Source of the DNA: Candidatus Poseidonia sp.
GTDB taxonomy: Archaea > Thermoplasmatota > Poseidoniia > Poseidoniales > Poseidoniaceae
Direction: 5' to 3'
Assembly (NCBI GenBank): GCA_029250625.1
Contig: JAQXEX010000063.1
Coordinates: 1 to 40,684 of the forward strand
Length of the DNA stretch: 40,684 nucleotides
The notes below the pieces were generated by a model that was given only the letters and a program-made list of their open reading frames with translations, was not told the origin of the DNA and ran no database searches. Of the stretch, positions 8,421 to 16,870 are shown piece after piece (position 1 is the first letter of the stretch; every line of letters begins with the position of its first letter). The position numbers and the translations under genes were made by a program.

Positions 8421-9629
8421 TTATGCCCCCGGGCCACGTTCAACAAGAGTCATTATGGCCTCATGGAGGTCGGCAGAATTCTGCAATACAAAATGGGCAC
8501 CGAGTGAATCAACGAGGTAGCCTCTGGGCTTGCTTGCATCGCCAAGGTCCTCCAAACGGTTCGCAATCACCGCAGTCATGCCTGAAGATTCAATCTGAGC
8601 AATGGCCCGGTAGATCAGGTCTTTTTGTTTAATTCCTGATTCCAGTTTGAAACCAATGCGTACACTGCCGTTGCAATCATCCTTGAGCTCCTGGATGTGT
8701 TTTGGACTTTCAACAAGGTCAAGGGATAGGCTGCCTTGTTGGCTTGCAATTTTACCCTCTGCCGGTGAGTCAACGACGTAATCCAATACGGCTGCGGCAT
8801 GAATCCAAGCATCGATTCCATCGTTAGAAAGCGCTTTGCATTCTTTGAGCATTTCACCGGGCGTTGGCGTATGGATGATGAGCGGCAACCAACCGGGTGA
8901 TGGAGATGTTGTCAACCCTGCTACACAAGTCACATCGTGGCCGTGCCGGTAGAGATGGTCTGCGAGGGCCCAGCCCGTCGCCCCGGAACTCATGTTTTGC
9001 ACGTGACGAATATCATCAATAGGAGAGGATGTGGCGCCGAGTGTGATGACAATCGAACGACGCTTCGCCTTTTTTTGGTTGATGAGATGACCAAGTGTTG
9101 CACAAATTGCAGTTGGAGTGGGCGTTTTCTGCTTACCCTCTTCATTCGGACCCCATTCAACGGCTACTCCTTTGTTGCGCAGTTCTATGACGATGTCTTC
9201 CGTCACGGGGTCCTTAGCCAGGTCCTCATGCATGCTTGGAACCATCATGATGGGTGTTCCTCTGCTTCTTGCAACGGAGAGCGCCATCATCAACGGGCCG
9301 TGCTGCAATCCATGAAGATGGCTTGCCATCACGTCTCGGGTAGCCGGTGCTACCAATACAGCATCGACTTCATCTAAAGCGCTGAGGTCGCCATCCCAGT
9401 CGGTAATCACATCAGCCTGTGAGGCCCAACGAACGGCAAGTGGAGTGATAATACGCTGAGCTGATGGTGTCATGATGACGATAAGTTCTGCTCCGTGCCG
9501 CCTCAATTCTCTGGCGAGTTTGACGGTTTCAACCGCAGCAATTCCACCGGTGACGCCCAAAACAATACGTATGCCATGAAGTGAATTTCCCGACGCTATG
9601 ACATCGGTATCACGGGTGGCCATAGTCAT
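8421..9629 (-). CDS. coaBC: Bifunctional CoaBC, with an atypical decarboxylase half
   Basis: A 402-residue protein of the coenzyme A pathway. The N-terminal CoaC flavoprotein (about 15-180) should decarboxylate phosphopantothenoylcysteine; the C-terminal CoaB half (about 190-400) joins cysteine to phosphopantothenate. CoaB looks intact: GATSSPIDDIRHVQNMSSG with the catalytic Asn, GKIASQQGSLSL with the lysine, and AVIANRLED. CoaC has LGVTGGIAAVETVKLAREL and VAPATRDV, but the family histidine that sits 14 residues before the AP of this motif is Asp81 here, and the usual ADN/ADD is replaced by QHGP. PSMHED resembles the archaeal PAMH form. Start chosen at ATG 9629; ATG 9623, preceded by GGATGA, is equally possible, and an in-frame codon at 9695 would overlap the divergent gene. 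Confidence 0.88.
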   Translation of the reverse strand: MTMATRDTDVIASGNSLHGIRIVLGVTGGIAAVETVKLARELRRHGAELIVIMTPSAQRIITPLAVRWASQADVITDWDGDLSALDEVDAVLVAPATRDVMASHLHGLQHGPLMMALSVARSRGTPIMMVPSMHEDLAKDPVTEDIVIELRNKGVAVEWGPNEEGKQKTPTPTAICATLGHLINQKKAKRRSIVITLGATSSPIDDIRHVQNMSSGATGWALADHLYRHGHDVTCVAGLTTSPSPGWLPLIIHTPTPGEMLKECKALSNDGIDAWIHAAAVLDYVVDSPAEGKIASQQGSLSLDLVESPKHIQELKDDCNGSVRIGFKLESGIKQKDLIYRAIAQIESSGMTAVIANRLEDLGDASKPRGYLVDSLGAHFVLQNSADLHEAIMTLVERGPGA

Positions 9630-9686
9630 CCCACAGAGCGGTCTATCATGACTTCTTCGCTTCTTGGCTACTTCTGCGGAGGCCAC

Positions 9687-10358
9687 ATGTTTCAAGAAGG
9701 TCCCGCTCCAGGGGAAGACATGACCAACACCAGAGCGGATGATTTCGTTTTGGCGGGGTCGGCTCCTTCTGCTTCAACGGCTCGTGACCCCATCGCTCAT
9801 GTTCACCGAGGGACTTCGTTCATTGTATTGGTTGACGCAGGAATCGTGGTCTATTTGCTTGCAACGATGCTGCTTGCAACGGGTTTTATTTCTCAATCCA
9901 CATCAACCATCATCATCATTGCAGCATCCATCGTAGCACTGAGTGTCTACACAAGTTATCGTCAACGTCGTCAATGGGCGTATTGGCCCGCCGTTGGTCT
10001 CTTGATGACGGCGAGTTTGATGTTTGGGTTCTTAGCATTCCTCAACCTCATTTTTGTTCTCACTGGTGAAAGTCTTGGCGGACTTTTGTTTGTTTTTCTC
10101 ATGGGTTGGGCTGCCTTTGGTTCGGGTCGGAGGGCATTGTTTCACTGGCATCCTGTCTACCGTTCTGGATACAGCAACGATTCGTTCAACCCTCTGGCTG
10201 ACCTCGAGGAGGGGGAAATGCTTGCTGCATGCCCCTCATGCCTCGCTGTTCTTGCGATTCGCCCGCTGATGCTTGGGAACAATGACCGATGCCCACACTG
10301 TTCAAGTCTGCTCGTTAACGAGCGATTGTACGGCAAGTATCAAGATGAACAAGAATGA
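9687..10358 (+). CDS. Membrane protein with C-terminal zinc ribbon, function unknown
   Basis: A 223-residue protein I do not recognise. A hydrophilic N-terminus is followed by about four hydrophobic helices (roughly residues 45-140), then a cytosolic tail with two CxxC pairs, CPSC and CPHC, about 25 residues apart, which should bind one zinc as a ribbon. Two starts compete: ATG 9687 with GGAGG four bases upstream, and ATG 9720 with AGGGG; I prefer the former. It diverges from coaBC with about 57 bases between starts. Its stop overlaps an in-frame ATG of the next open frame as ATGA, and two more small membrane proteins follow, suggesting one operon. Confidence 0.7.
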   Translation: MFQEGPAPGEDMTNTRADDFVLAGSAPSASTARDPIAHVHRGTSFIVLVDAGIVVYLLATMLLATGFISQSTSTIIIIAASIVALSVYTSYRQRRQWAYWPAVGLLMTASLMFGFLAFLNLIFVLTGESLGGLLFVFLMGWAAFGSGRRALFHWHPVYRSGYSNDSFNPLADLEEGEMLAACPSCLAVLAIRPLMLGNNDRCPHCSSLLVNERLYGKYQDEQE

Positions 10359-10441
10359 GAGTTCACCCCGAAGCGGCTGAATTTCTTCTAAGGAGGCTTC
10401 TTGAAGGTAAGCGTTCACGCAGTTACAACGGAGGCGGTAGA

Positions 10442-10999
10442 ATGGCAACGACGAGTGAACGGCTTCAACAACTCCTGGATGGAGAACTGGACCCCGCTGA
10501 TATCTCGGACGACCCGACGCTTGTGAGTCTTGCAGACCGTATTTACGGTATCAAAATTGCACCGGTTCAACCCGTTAAGGCACGCGATGTCAAACCCTCA
10601 TCGAGTTCTGGTATCACTGAGGTTGCCCCGCCAACAGATATGCTGATTGAAGTCATTGAATCGGAAGCCCCAGCAATCCAAGCCCCATTGCCTGTTCTTG
10701 ACATGCCTCCAGTTGCTCAAGTTTCCTCAACCCGTCGTCCCTGGCTGCCCCTGACACTTTTGGGGGCAAGTATTTTGAATCTTTTTGGTGCATTTGGCTA
10801 CCTTCTTGGAAGCTTGTGCGACCCCAACGACCTTTGTCCTAGCGACGGATACAACCGCCTCAATTGGGCTTCTCTCCACGAGATCACAAACGGAAACGCC
10901 TGGAGCCTCACGATTCTTGATGGTAGTTTTGGAATACCCGATTTGGTCGCCGTCATCTGTTCAGTCATTCTCGTTGTGTATTTTAGCGGTCGGAAGTGA
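10442..10999 (+). CDS. Two-helix membrane protein with cytosolic N-terminal region, unknown
   Basis: A 185-residue protein without a recognised domain. The N-terminus (SERLQQLLDGELDPADISDDP) is acidic and helical, followed by a proline-rich linker, then a hydrophobic segment LPLTLLGASILNLFGAFGYLLG, an outside loop with two cysteines (CDPNDLC) and a final helix LVAVICSVILVVYF. The start at 10442 has GGAGGCGG upstream. An alternative in-frame ATG at 10355 overlaps the preceding stop as ATGA and would add 29 basic residues. The last bases of this gene form the ribosome-binding site of the next gene. The Cys pair could make an extracytoplasmic disulphide. Confidence 0.65.
   Translation: MATTSERLQQLLDGELDPADISDDPTLVSLADRIYGIKIAPVQPVKARDVKPSSSSGITEVAPPTDMLIEVIESEAPAIQAPLPVLDMPPVAQVSSTRRPWLPLTLLGASILNLFGAFGYLLGSLCDPNDLCPSDGYNRLNWASLHEITNGNAWSLTILDGSFGIPDLVAVICSVILVVYFSGRK
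10992..10999 (+). promoter_or_regulatory. Ribosome-binding site GGAAGTGA overlapping a stop codon
   Basis: GGAAGTGA ends in the TGA stop of the preceding gene and lies four bases before a TTG at 11004. This arrangement argues for translational coupling and for TTG as the start of the CBU_0592-like gene. Confidence 0.55.
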
Positions 11000-11003
11000 C
11001 CGT

Positions 11004-11276
11004 TTGTTTACGCTGCTGAGTGAATTCATCGCATACCTTGGTATGGCCAGTATTCTGCTTGCCTTTCTGTTGGAAACCCGTAATGTACTCCACAGCAAAC
11101 AACCGGTGTATCTGTGGCTGATGGCTTTTGGTTCCGGTCTGCTCGCCGTCCGAGCATTTCTCATCAGTGAGTGGGCGTTTTTGGTTCTTGAAATTGTATG
11201 GTGCGGCGCTGCTCTTGCGGTTCTTCTTGGTGGTCAAAAGTCTTCATCTCAGAACCTTACCGAGCCGTCATCTTGA
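11004..11276 (+). CDS. CBU_0592-like small membrane protein, TTG start
   Basis: A 90-residue protein with three hydrophobic helices. The pattern of a first helix ending in a short loop, then YLWLMAFGSGLLAVRAFLISEWAFLVLEIVWCGAAL (given here as one run of helices two and three, with the signature LEIVWCGAAL) matches the CBU_0592-like family, small membrane proteins of unknown function often found next to transporters. A TTG start at 11004 gives the family-length N-terminus and has GGAAGTGA four bases upstream; an internal ATG at 11043 would delete most of helix one. Third gene of the unit beginning at 9687. ProRS starts 25 bases downstream. Confidence 0.62.
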   Translation: MFTLLSEFIAYLGMASILLAFLLETRNVLHSKQPVYLWLMAFGSGLLAVRAFLISEWAFLVLEIVWCGAALAVLLGGQKSSSQNLTEPSS

Positions 11277-11301
11277 TGTGAGTTAAGCCAGCCCACAAAC
11301 C

Positions 11302-12825
11302 ATGGGCCACGGTAAAGCGAAGCGAGGTATTCCTTCGAAAAGCGAAAATTTCAACGAATGGTATCCGTTCATTGTTGAAGCGGCTGAACTGGTCGATAAA
11401 CGATATCCAATCAAAGGAATGGACGTTTGGAGGCCTTATGGCTGGAAAACCATGAAACTCATTGATTCCTTGACACATGCTGAGATGGAACGTACTGGCC
11501 ACGAAGAAGTGAATTTCCCATTGCTGATTCCTGAAGTCCTACTGGAAAAAGAGAATGCATTGGTCGCTCGCCTCAAGCGTGCCCGTGAAGAAGGCGTTGA
11601 CCCCGACGACCTGCGTGACGAAGACGAAGAAGGTGGGTTCAAGAAAGAAGTCTATTGGGTAAAGCATGCTGGTGAAAACGAACTTGATATTCCGATGTTT
11701 CTGCGTCCTACCTCTGAAACGGCCATGTACACCATGTTCCCGCTTTGGATTCGCTCTCACAAGGACTTACCACTCAAGGTCTATCAGATGGTGAACACGT
11801 TCCGATACGAAACCAAACAAACACGTTCGTTCATTCGTGTTCGTGAAATCCACTTTTTCGAGGCTCATACTGCGCATGCTGATGAGGAAGATGCTTCCAA
11901 CCAAATCAAGCAAGATTTGGAAATAGTTGACAAAATCATGCATGACCTTTGCCTCCCAATCATCAAAGCGAAGCGTCCACTTTGGGATACCTTCCCTGGT
12001 GCTTGGTATACCATTGGAATTGATGCGGTAATGCCCAACGGTCGAACCTTACAAGTTGCTTCATGCCACCACTATCAGGACCAATGGGCAAAGGCGTTTG
12101 ACCTCAAGTATGAGAATAAAGAAGCGAAACAATCGTACTGCCACCAAACCACATACGGAATGTCTGAGCGATTGCTTGGTGCAGTGGTTGGAATGCACGG
12201 TGACGAAAATGGCCTCATTATGCCGCCCGCAGTCGCTCCGTTCCAAGTCGTCATCTGCCCGATGATCCGAAAAAATGCAGAAGTCGATACGGTCGCTGTC
12301 GCCCACGAACTTGCAGGAACACTGCGTTCTCGCGGTCTGCGAGTCAAGGTCGATGACAGAGATATTCATCCCGGACAGAAGTACTACGATTGGGAAATCA
12401 AAGGAGTGCCTTTGCGTCTTGATATTGGTCCAAGGGATATTGCCCAAGGAACGGCATTTGCGGCCCGCAGGACCGGAGGTAAGGAACCACTTGCAATGGA
12501 TTCCATCGTCGATGAATGTTATCGAGTTCTCGGTGAAATCAGCGATGAACTTCGTTCACGAGCTTCCCAACATATGGGTGATGTCGTTCAACCTCTTCCA
12601 GAATTTGAACACCAAGATGGCGAATGGGTCATGAACGGCGAGGTCAAGGACGGCCACATCTACGAATTGGCTTTTGACGGTACCGATGCCCATGCTGAAG
12701 CCATTGAGCGAACCACTGGATTTGCTTTCCTTGGCGATGCTACAGAGCCCTACGAAGAACCCCGACCTTGTCACATGACGGGGGAACTCACGGTTCGTCG
12801 TGTTCTGCTCGCAAAAACCTACTGA
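11302..12825 (+). CDS. proS: Prolyl-tRNA synthetase, archaeal/eukaryotic type
   Basis: A 507-residue class II aminoacyl-tRNA synthetase that charges tRNA(Pro). Class II motifs are visible: motif 1 around HEEVNFPLLIPEVLL, motif 2 in FRYETKQTRSFIRVREIHFFEAHTAH with the preceding RPTSETAMY proline-site segment, then the anticodon-binding domain from about residue 310 (VAPFQVVICPM) and a C-terminal zinc-binding-like domain. The protein ends in Tyr (LLAKTY), typical of the archaeal-type (ProS type 3) enzymes. No bacterial-type insertion domain is present. Length fits. A weak ribosome-binding context precedes the ATG. It probably shares a transcript with the small membrane proteins upstream. Confidence 0.97.
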   Translation: MGHGKAKRGIPSKSENFNEWYPFIVEAAELVDKRYPIKGMDVWRPYGWKTMKLIDSLTHAEMERTGHEEVNFPLLIPEVLLEKENALVARLKRAREEGVDPDDLRDEDEEGGFKKEVYWVKHAGENELDIPMFLRPTSETAMYTMFPLWIRSHKDLPLKVYQMVNTFRYETKQTRSFIRVREIHFFEAHTAHADEEDASNQIKQDLEIVDKIMHDLCLPIIKAKRPLWDTFPGAWYTIGIDAVMPNGRTLQVASCHHYQDQWAKAFDLKYENKEAKQSYCHQTTYGMSERLLGAVVGMHGDENGLIMPPAVAPFQVVICPMIRKNAEVDTVAVAHELAGTLRSRGLRVKVDDRDIHPGQKYYDWEIKGVPLRLDIGPRDIAQGTAFAARRTGGKEPLAMDSIVDECYRVLGEISDELRSRASQHMGDVVQPLPEFEHQDGEWVMNGEVKDGHIYELAFDGTDAHAEAIERTTGFAFLGDATEPYEEPRPCHMTGELTVRRVLLAKTY

Positions 12826-12876
12826 ACACAATCGGTAGATTCGGGCCATGGGTTGGAACATTTGTGGGGCTTGAGT

Positions 12877-13131
12877 ATGGAACGAAAGCGGTTGGGTATT
12901 CTTTTCATGATTTTGTCATGCATTCCTTACATTGCTCTTTTTGCGATACCGTTTACGTCGTTGAGTGCATCTGAAAGCGCTGTTACAGCAACCGTGTTGG
13001 TTGTGACCGGTGAAACACTGTTTGCTGCAGGCGGGTTGATGGCCGGCCGAAGCATGATGGAGCGATTTCGTAACAAGATCATACCCAAACGATTTCAAAG
13101 GAAAGATAGGTCAACACATTCAGAAGAGTAA
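12877..13131 (+). CDS. Small two-helix membrane protein (transporter-suffix-like)
   Basis: An 84-residue protein with two hydrophobic helices: one at residues 5-28 and one around ATVLVVTGETLFAAGGLMAG, followed by a basic tail with RNKIIPKRF. The GE.LF..G.L..G pattern followed by a basic stretch resembles the transporter suffix domain family of tiny membrane proteins. The function is unknown. ATG 12877 is chosen; a TTG at 12853 could add eight residues. It lies 51 bases after ProRS. Confidence 0.6.
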   Translation: MERKRLGILFMILSCIPYIALFAIPFTSLSASESAVTATVLVVTGETLFAAGGLMAGRSMMERFRNKIIPKRFQRKDRSTHSEE

Positions 13132-13192
13132 AATGCACCGCAAGTTGATTCTACGGTGAGAGTTTCATAAAGAACATGGTATTGGGATAAAT

Positions 13193-14089
13193 ATGACACC
13201 GAGCGACGGGACGGGGGTAAATCTCACGGATTCCGTACAGGTCGGTCACAACGCCATCGGTCCAACAACCGGGGACATCATCATCAATTCCGGTGCTAAC
13301 AACGAAATATGCAGCATGTGTAAAACTCCTATTGATGCAGTGAACAATCCGGGTTTGTTCTGTTTCAAGGAAGGTTGTGAGAAATTATTTTGCAACAATT
13401 GTGAATCCTTTTTCCGTGAATCTCGCAAACCCGGTGAGAAACCCTACTGCGCAGAACACATTGGTGAGGCGTCCACGGCAGAAAACATCCCTCCTCCTCC
13501 TTCAGTAAGTGCTATTGTTGGCGCTGTTCTTCGTGATACGAACTCACCTTCAACGGCCACCCCACCTCCTCAAGCCCAGATCGTGGGCACGGTCAATCAA
13601 TACGTACCCATGCACACAGGTCCCCAAGTTTTTGTCGATCCACAAAATCCTATGGCAGGCATGCAGATGCATTCGGGCCAGTCTTACAATCCATACCTCC
13701 ATCAGACGATGGTCAACCCGGTTCAGGCATTCATCAACACCATATCGAATTGGTCTGGAAATGGAAGAGCGCAACGAAGTGAATTTTGGTTCGGTTCCAT
13801 CGCAGCAAATCTGGTGATTATGGTGATGGCTGGCCTGATCTTTATCGGGTCCTCACAAGCATACTCGTCGGATGGCTCCGAGTTCGGGTCAATATTTTAT
13901 GTCGGAGCTTGCGGCATCCTTCTCCTCATCATCCCGCTTCTTAGCCTCATGATCCGTCGGATACAGGATACAGGAAATTCAGGATGGTGGGTTCTCCTTT
14001 TGCTGGTCCCATACATCGGATATTTTGCAATGTTTGTGTTTGCAATTTTGCCTTCAGAACCTCACCCGAATCAATACGACCGTCGATAA
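13193..14089 (+). CDS. Zinc-finger DUF805 membrane protein
   Basis: A 298-residue protein with three parts. Residues about 38-90 contain a cysteine-rich region (CSMC, CFKEGC, CNNC, YCAEH) that should bind two zinc ions in a B-box or RING-like way. A proline/glutamine/histidine-rich linker follows to about residue 175. The C-terminus is a DUF805 membrane domain with the signature GRAQRSEFWFG, three to four helices and RRIQDTGNSGWW. DUF805 proteins are inner-membrane proteins of unknown role, usually without the zinc finger. It is convergent with the SRP54 gene (29-base gap). The start has GGGATAA upstream and a possible small promoter region at 13132-13192. Confidence 0.85.
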   Translation: MTPSDGTGVNLTDSVQVGHNAIGPTTGDIIINSGANNEICSMCKTPIDAVNNPGLFCFKEGCEKLFCNNCESFFRESRKPGEKPYCAEHIGEASTAENIPPPPSVSAIVGAVLRDTNSPSTATPPPQAQIVGTVNQYVPMHTGPQVFVDPQNPMAGMQMHSGQSYNPYLHQTMVNPVQAFINTISNWSGNGRAQRSEFWFGSIAANLVIMVMAGLIFIGSSQAYSSDGSEFGSIFYVGACGILLLIIPLLSLMIRRIQDTGNSGWWVLLLLVPYIGYFAMFVFAILPSEPHPNQYDRR

Positions 14090-14118
14090 TCGTGCTGGTT
14101 CTGAATTCCTATTGGTCG

Positions 14119-15489
14119 TCACATGCCGAATGAAGACGGGTCAATGTCCATCTCACCGTCTTTCATCATCTTGCGCATTTGTTTGTTCAACTTTCTGTTG
14201 CCGCCCATGCCCTTCATCATCTTTCGAGAACGGTTCCACTGACCGATCAATTCTCTGACGTCTTTTTCTCGAACTCCTGAGCCACGGGCAATTCGTCGGA
14301 TGCGGTCGGATTTGATCTTAGCCGGTTCGTTCTTTTCCCAAGCTGTCATCGAGTCCATGATGGTTCTATAGCGGTCAAGGTTCCCTTGCATGGCTTCTTT
14401 TTGTCCTTTTGACATAGCGCCCATTCCTCCGAGCATGCTCCCTGGCAAAAACGACATCAATTTGTCAATGGTTCCAACTTTCGACATCATTTCCATCTGC
14501 TTGTACATGTCATTGAGTGTGAATCGTCCGCTCATCAACCGTTGAGTAAGACGCATGGCTTCTTCTTGGTCCATGTCTTCTGGAGCAAGGTCAATCAGTC
14601 CCTGAATGTCACCCATACCGAGCAATCTTGAGATGAAACGGTCCGACTCAAATTTCTCCAAATCTTGAATCCGTTCACCAACACCGATGTGGACAATGGG
14701 CGCCCCAGTTGCTGCGACTGCAGAGAGTGCGCCACCGCCACGAGCAGTACCGTCGAGTTTGGTAATGACAATGCCAGTGACACCAGCGAGATTGTGGAAT
14801 GAAGCAGCAACGGGACCTGCTGCTTGACCAACTTGGGCATCAATGACCAACCACCGATCGGTTGCCCTGGTGAGTGAGGCGATGTTTTCCAATTCAACAA
14901 CCAATTCATCGTCGAGTTGGTGACGTCCAGCGGTGTCAACGATGACGAGGTCGGCAGCAGCACATTCCTTCAATCCATTTCTGACAATGGTGACGGCGTC
15001 CTTGGTGTCGGGTTCGCCGTACACTTGAACCGTCGAGTCCTCCAGAAGTTGGGACAGTTGAGCGTATGCTCCGGGGCGGTGTACGTCGGCTTCAATGACA
15101 GCCACTCGCAGGCCGTGCTTCTTGCGGTACCATTCAGCGAGTTTTGCAGTCGTTGTGGTTTTCCCTTGCCCGTAGAGGCCAACCAAGAGAAGAGTAGCCC
15201 CTCTTGGCTGAAATTCAGGCGAAGGGCCGAGGATTCGTACGAGTTCCGTGTAGAGGATGTTCATGGCATGGGTCTGCATGGTCAATCCAACACGAGGTTC
15301 TTCTTCTCGAAGTCGTGACTCAAGCCGGTCAACAATCTCCTTTGTCTGCCGAATGTTGAAATCTGCTTCTTGCAGAGCTCTTCGCAAACTGCGGGTCATT
15401 TCTCGCAATTCTTCCTCGTCAAGTTTCCTTTTGTTCTTGAGGAAGCCTAAGGAACGGAAGATGCCTCGGGATAAGCCTTCAAGAGCCAT
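14119..15489 (-). CDS. Signal recognition particle GTPase SRP54 (Ffh)
   Basis: A 456-residue GTPase that binds signal sequences and, with SRP RNA and the receptor FtsY, delivers ribosomes to the membrane. Visible are the N domain (1-90), G1 [10 protein letters not shown], the ADVHRPGA segment, G3 DTAGRH, G4 TKLDG and [12 protein letters not shown], then a methionine-rich M domain with the RNA-binding helix region [10 protein letters not shown] and a Met-rich tail. G1 has Tyr-x-Gln where many homologues have Gln-x-Ser, still within the consensus. It starts 38 bases after the Get3-like ATPase on the same strand, suggesting an operon of two targeting NTPases. Confidence 0.97.
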   Translation of the reverse strand: MALEGLSRGIFRSLGFLKNKRKLDEEELREMTRSLRRALQEADFNIRQTKEIVDRLESRLREEEPRVGLTMQTHAMNILYTELVRILGPSPEFQPRGATLLLVGLYGQGKTTTTAKLAEWYRKKHGLRVAVIEADVHRPGAYAQLSQLLEDSTVQVYGEPDTKDAVTIVRNGLKECAAADLVIVDTAGRHQLDDELVVELENIASLTRATDRWLVIDAQVGQAAGPVAASFHNLAGVTGIVITKLDGTARGGGALSAVAATGAPIVHIGVGERIQDLEKFESDRFISRLLGMGDIQGLIDLAPEDMDQEEAMRLTQRLMSGRFTLNDMYKQMEMMSKVGTIDKLMSFLPGSMLGGMGAMSKGQKEAMQGNLDRYRTIMDSMTAWEKNEPAKIKSDRIRRIARGSGVREKDVRELIGQWNRSRKMMKGMGGNRKLNKQMRKMMKDGEMDIDPSSFGM

Positions 15490-15527
15490 GATTAGGCGTT
15501 GAGGCTACCCCCTTTGAACCCACTGCT

Positions 15528-16781
15528 TCAAGCAGGTGAATCGGAACGTGGAATGTCCAGAGACAGTACATCATCGTTGAGGGACGCTTTGACCTGGCTT
15601 GACTTCACATAACTGTGTGTAGGAATTTCTTGCTCCCTGCCGTTGAGTCCCACGAACAATATACCCTGCTCACTTCGCAAACTCATCTCTTCACGGTTCA
15701 GCCCTGGGAAGTGGAGGTGAACTTTCTCAAGGTCCTCTTGAAGTTCTGAGATCATTCCTCGGTGGACCTCATGCTTGAGGACCGAGCCGATTTGATGAGG
15801 GCCAATGGTTTCCGGGAGCGAATGGGTCGCTCCATACAACAAGGTACCAATTGCACGAAGGGCTTCAATCCCGACAACTTCTTGCTCGGCGAGTTCAATT
15901 GAACCAATATTGACATCTTTCAGGGTCGATTTTAGTTCCTCGATTCGCTCAAGTTCTTGTGTCCTTCGCTTGGCCAAGAATGGATGGTCAAATTCGGGGG
16001 TTACTCTGTTGACCAAACATCCGCCAATCGGCAAATTGAATTCAACCAGTGAGTCGTAAGCCCTAACGGTCTCGTTAACGCCCATGCGTTCGGGGATGGT
16101 CACAAGTGTGAAAGCCGTTGTAGCAGGGTCGCTCATGACTCTACGCACATGGAGTACTCGACGGCGGAAGCGTTCCAATTCTTCTTTCATTGATTCGCTT
16201 TCTTTTCTGCCAAAAAGCATTGAGCGTATGCCTCCTGAAACACGCATGAGGCGGAGAAGTCGGCCTGACCATGATTCAATCAATTCAGGCAGAGACAAAA
16301 AGCGGAGCGTATGGCCTGTTGGTGCCGTATCAAATACCACAACGTCCCATGTCGGGTTTTCCATATGTTTCAACAATTCATCAAAGGCCAGAGCTTCATC
16401 CAAGCCGGGTAGAATCATGTCGGAGGTTTTGACGTCAGATTTGATGTCGTCGAACTCATCTTTTGCGCCGGCCTCAAACATCATGCTCATTCCACCAAGT
16501 CCTGAGCCACCCATGTTGTTCATGGCCTCACCAAATTTCGGCAAAAGCGTTGATAGTTTGGCTTCTGGGTCCATCTCCAACCCGAAGAGGCCGGGGACTC
16601 CGTCAACCTCAGTGGGAACCGGTCCGAGCGGTACGCCGAGAGAATCTGATGTTGAGTGCGCGGGGTCACTTGATACGAGAAGGACTCGCAAACCAGCATC
16701 TGCTAACCATATTGCTGTGGCTGCAGAAGTGGTTGTTTTTCCAACTCCACCTTTTCCACCGAACAAAAGAAGTCTGGCCAT
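15528..16781 (-). CDS. ArsA/Get3-family ATPase with C-terminal HSP20-like domain
   Basis: A 417-residue ATPase of the ArsA/GET3 family. The deviant P-loop GGKGGVGKTTTS (8-19), VSSDPAHSTSD (36-46) and DTAPTGHTLRFLSLPE (151-166) are clear. A methionine- and glycine-rich stretch (about 86-102) falls where Get3 proteins have their hydrophobic client-binding insertion. Residues about 352-411 (VHLHFPGLNREEMSL, then GILFVGLNGREQEIP) form a small beta-rich domain like the ArsA HSP20-like, alpha-crystallin-type domain. A tail-anchored-protein chaperone role is more likely than arsenite efflux because no arsenical gene is near and SRP54 follows directly; this is inference. The start is MARLLLFGGKGG, at the P-loop. 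Confidence 0.9.
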   Translation of the reverse strand: MARLLLFGGKGGVGKTTTSAATAIWLADAGLRVLLVSSDPAHSTSDSLGVPLGPVPTEVDGVPGLFGLEMDPEAKLSTLLPKFGEAMNNMGGSGLGGMSMMFEAGAKDEFDDIKSDVKTSDMILPGLDEALAFDELLKHMENPTWDVVVFDTAPTGHTLRFLSLPELIESWSGRLLRLMRVSGGIRSMLFGRKESESMKEELERFRRRVLHVRRVMSDPATTAFTLVTIPERMGVNETVRAYDSLVEFNLPIGGCLVNRVTPEFDHPFLAKRRTQELERIEELKSTLKDVNIGSIELAEQEVVGIEALRAIGTLLYGATHSLPETIGPHQIGSVLKHEVHRGMISELQEDLEKVHLHFPGLNREEMSLRSEQGILFVGLNGREQEIPTHSYVKSSQVKASLNDDVLSLDIPRSDSPA

Positions 16782-16870
16782 AGTCCGCTGAGACGCTCGG
16801 GGTGTTTGAATGCCTCGCCTCGCCCTTGAAGGAACAACGCTTTGATGAAGGGGAAGGTGAACCGCTGTGC

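Noticed and set aside
13136-13158. CACCG...CGGTG short inverted repeat
   Set aside because: Five pairs with a 13-base loop are expected by chance.
15528-16781. Arsenite pump ATPase ArsA
   Set aside because: There is a single ATPase half, no arsB or arsR neighbour, and SRP54 adjacency; a Get3-like role is favoured, though not proved.
16084-16791. A 235-codon open frame on the plus strand
   Set aside because: It is antisense to the Get3-like ATPase and has Ser/Arg/Pro-rich random composition.
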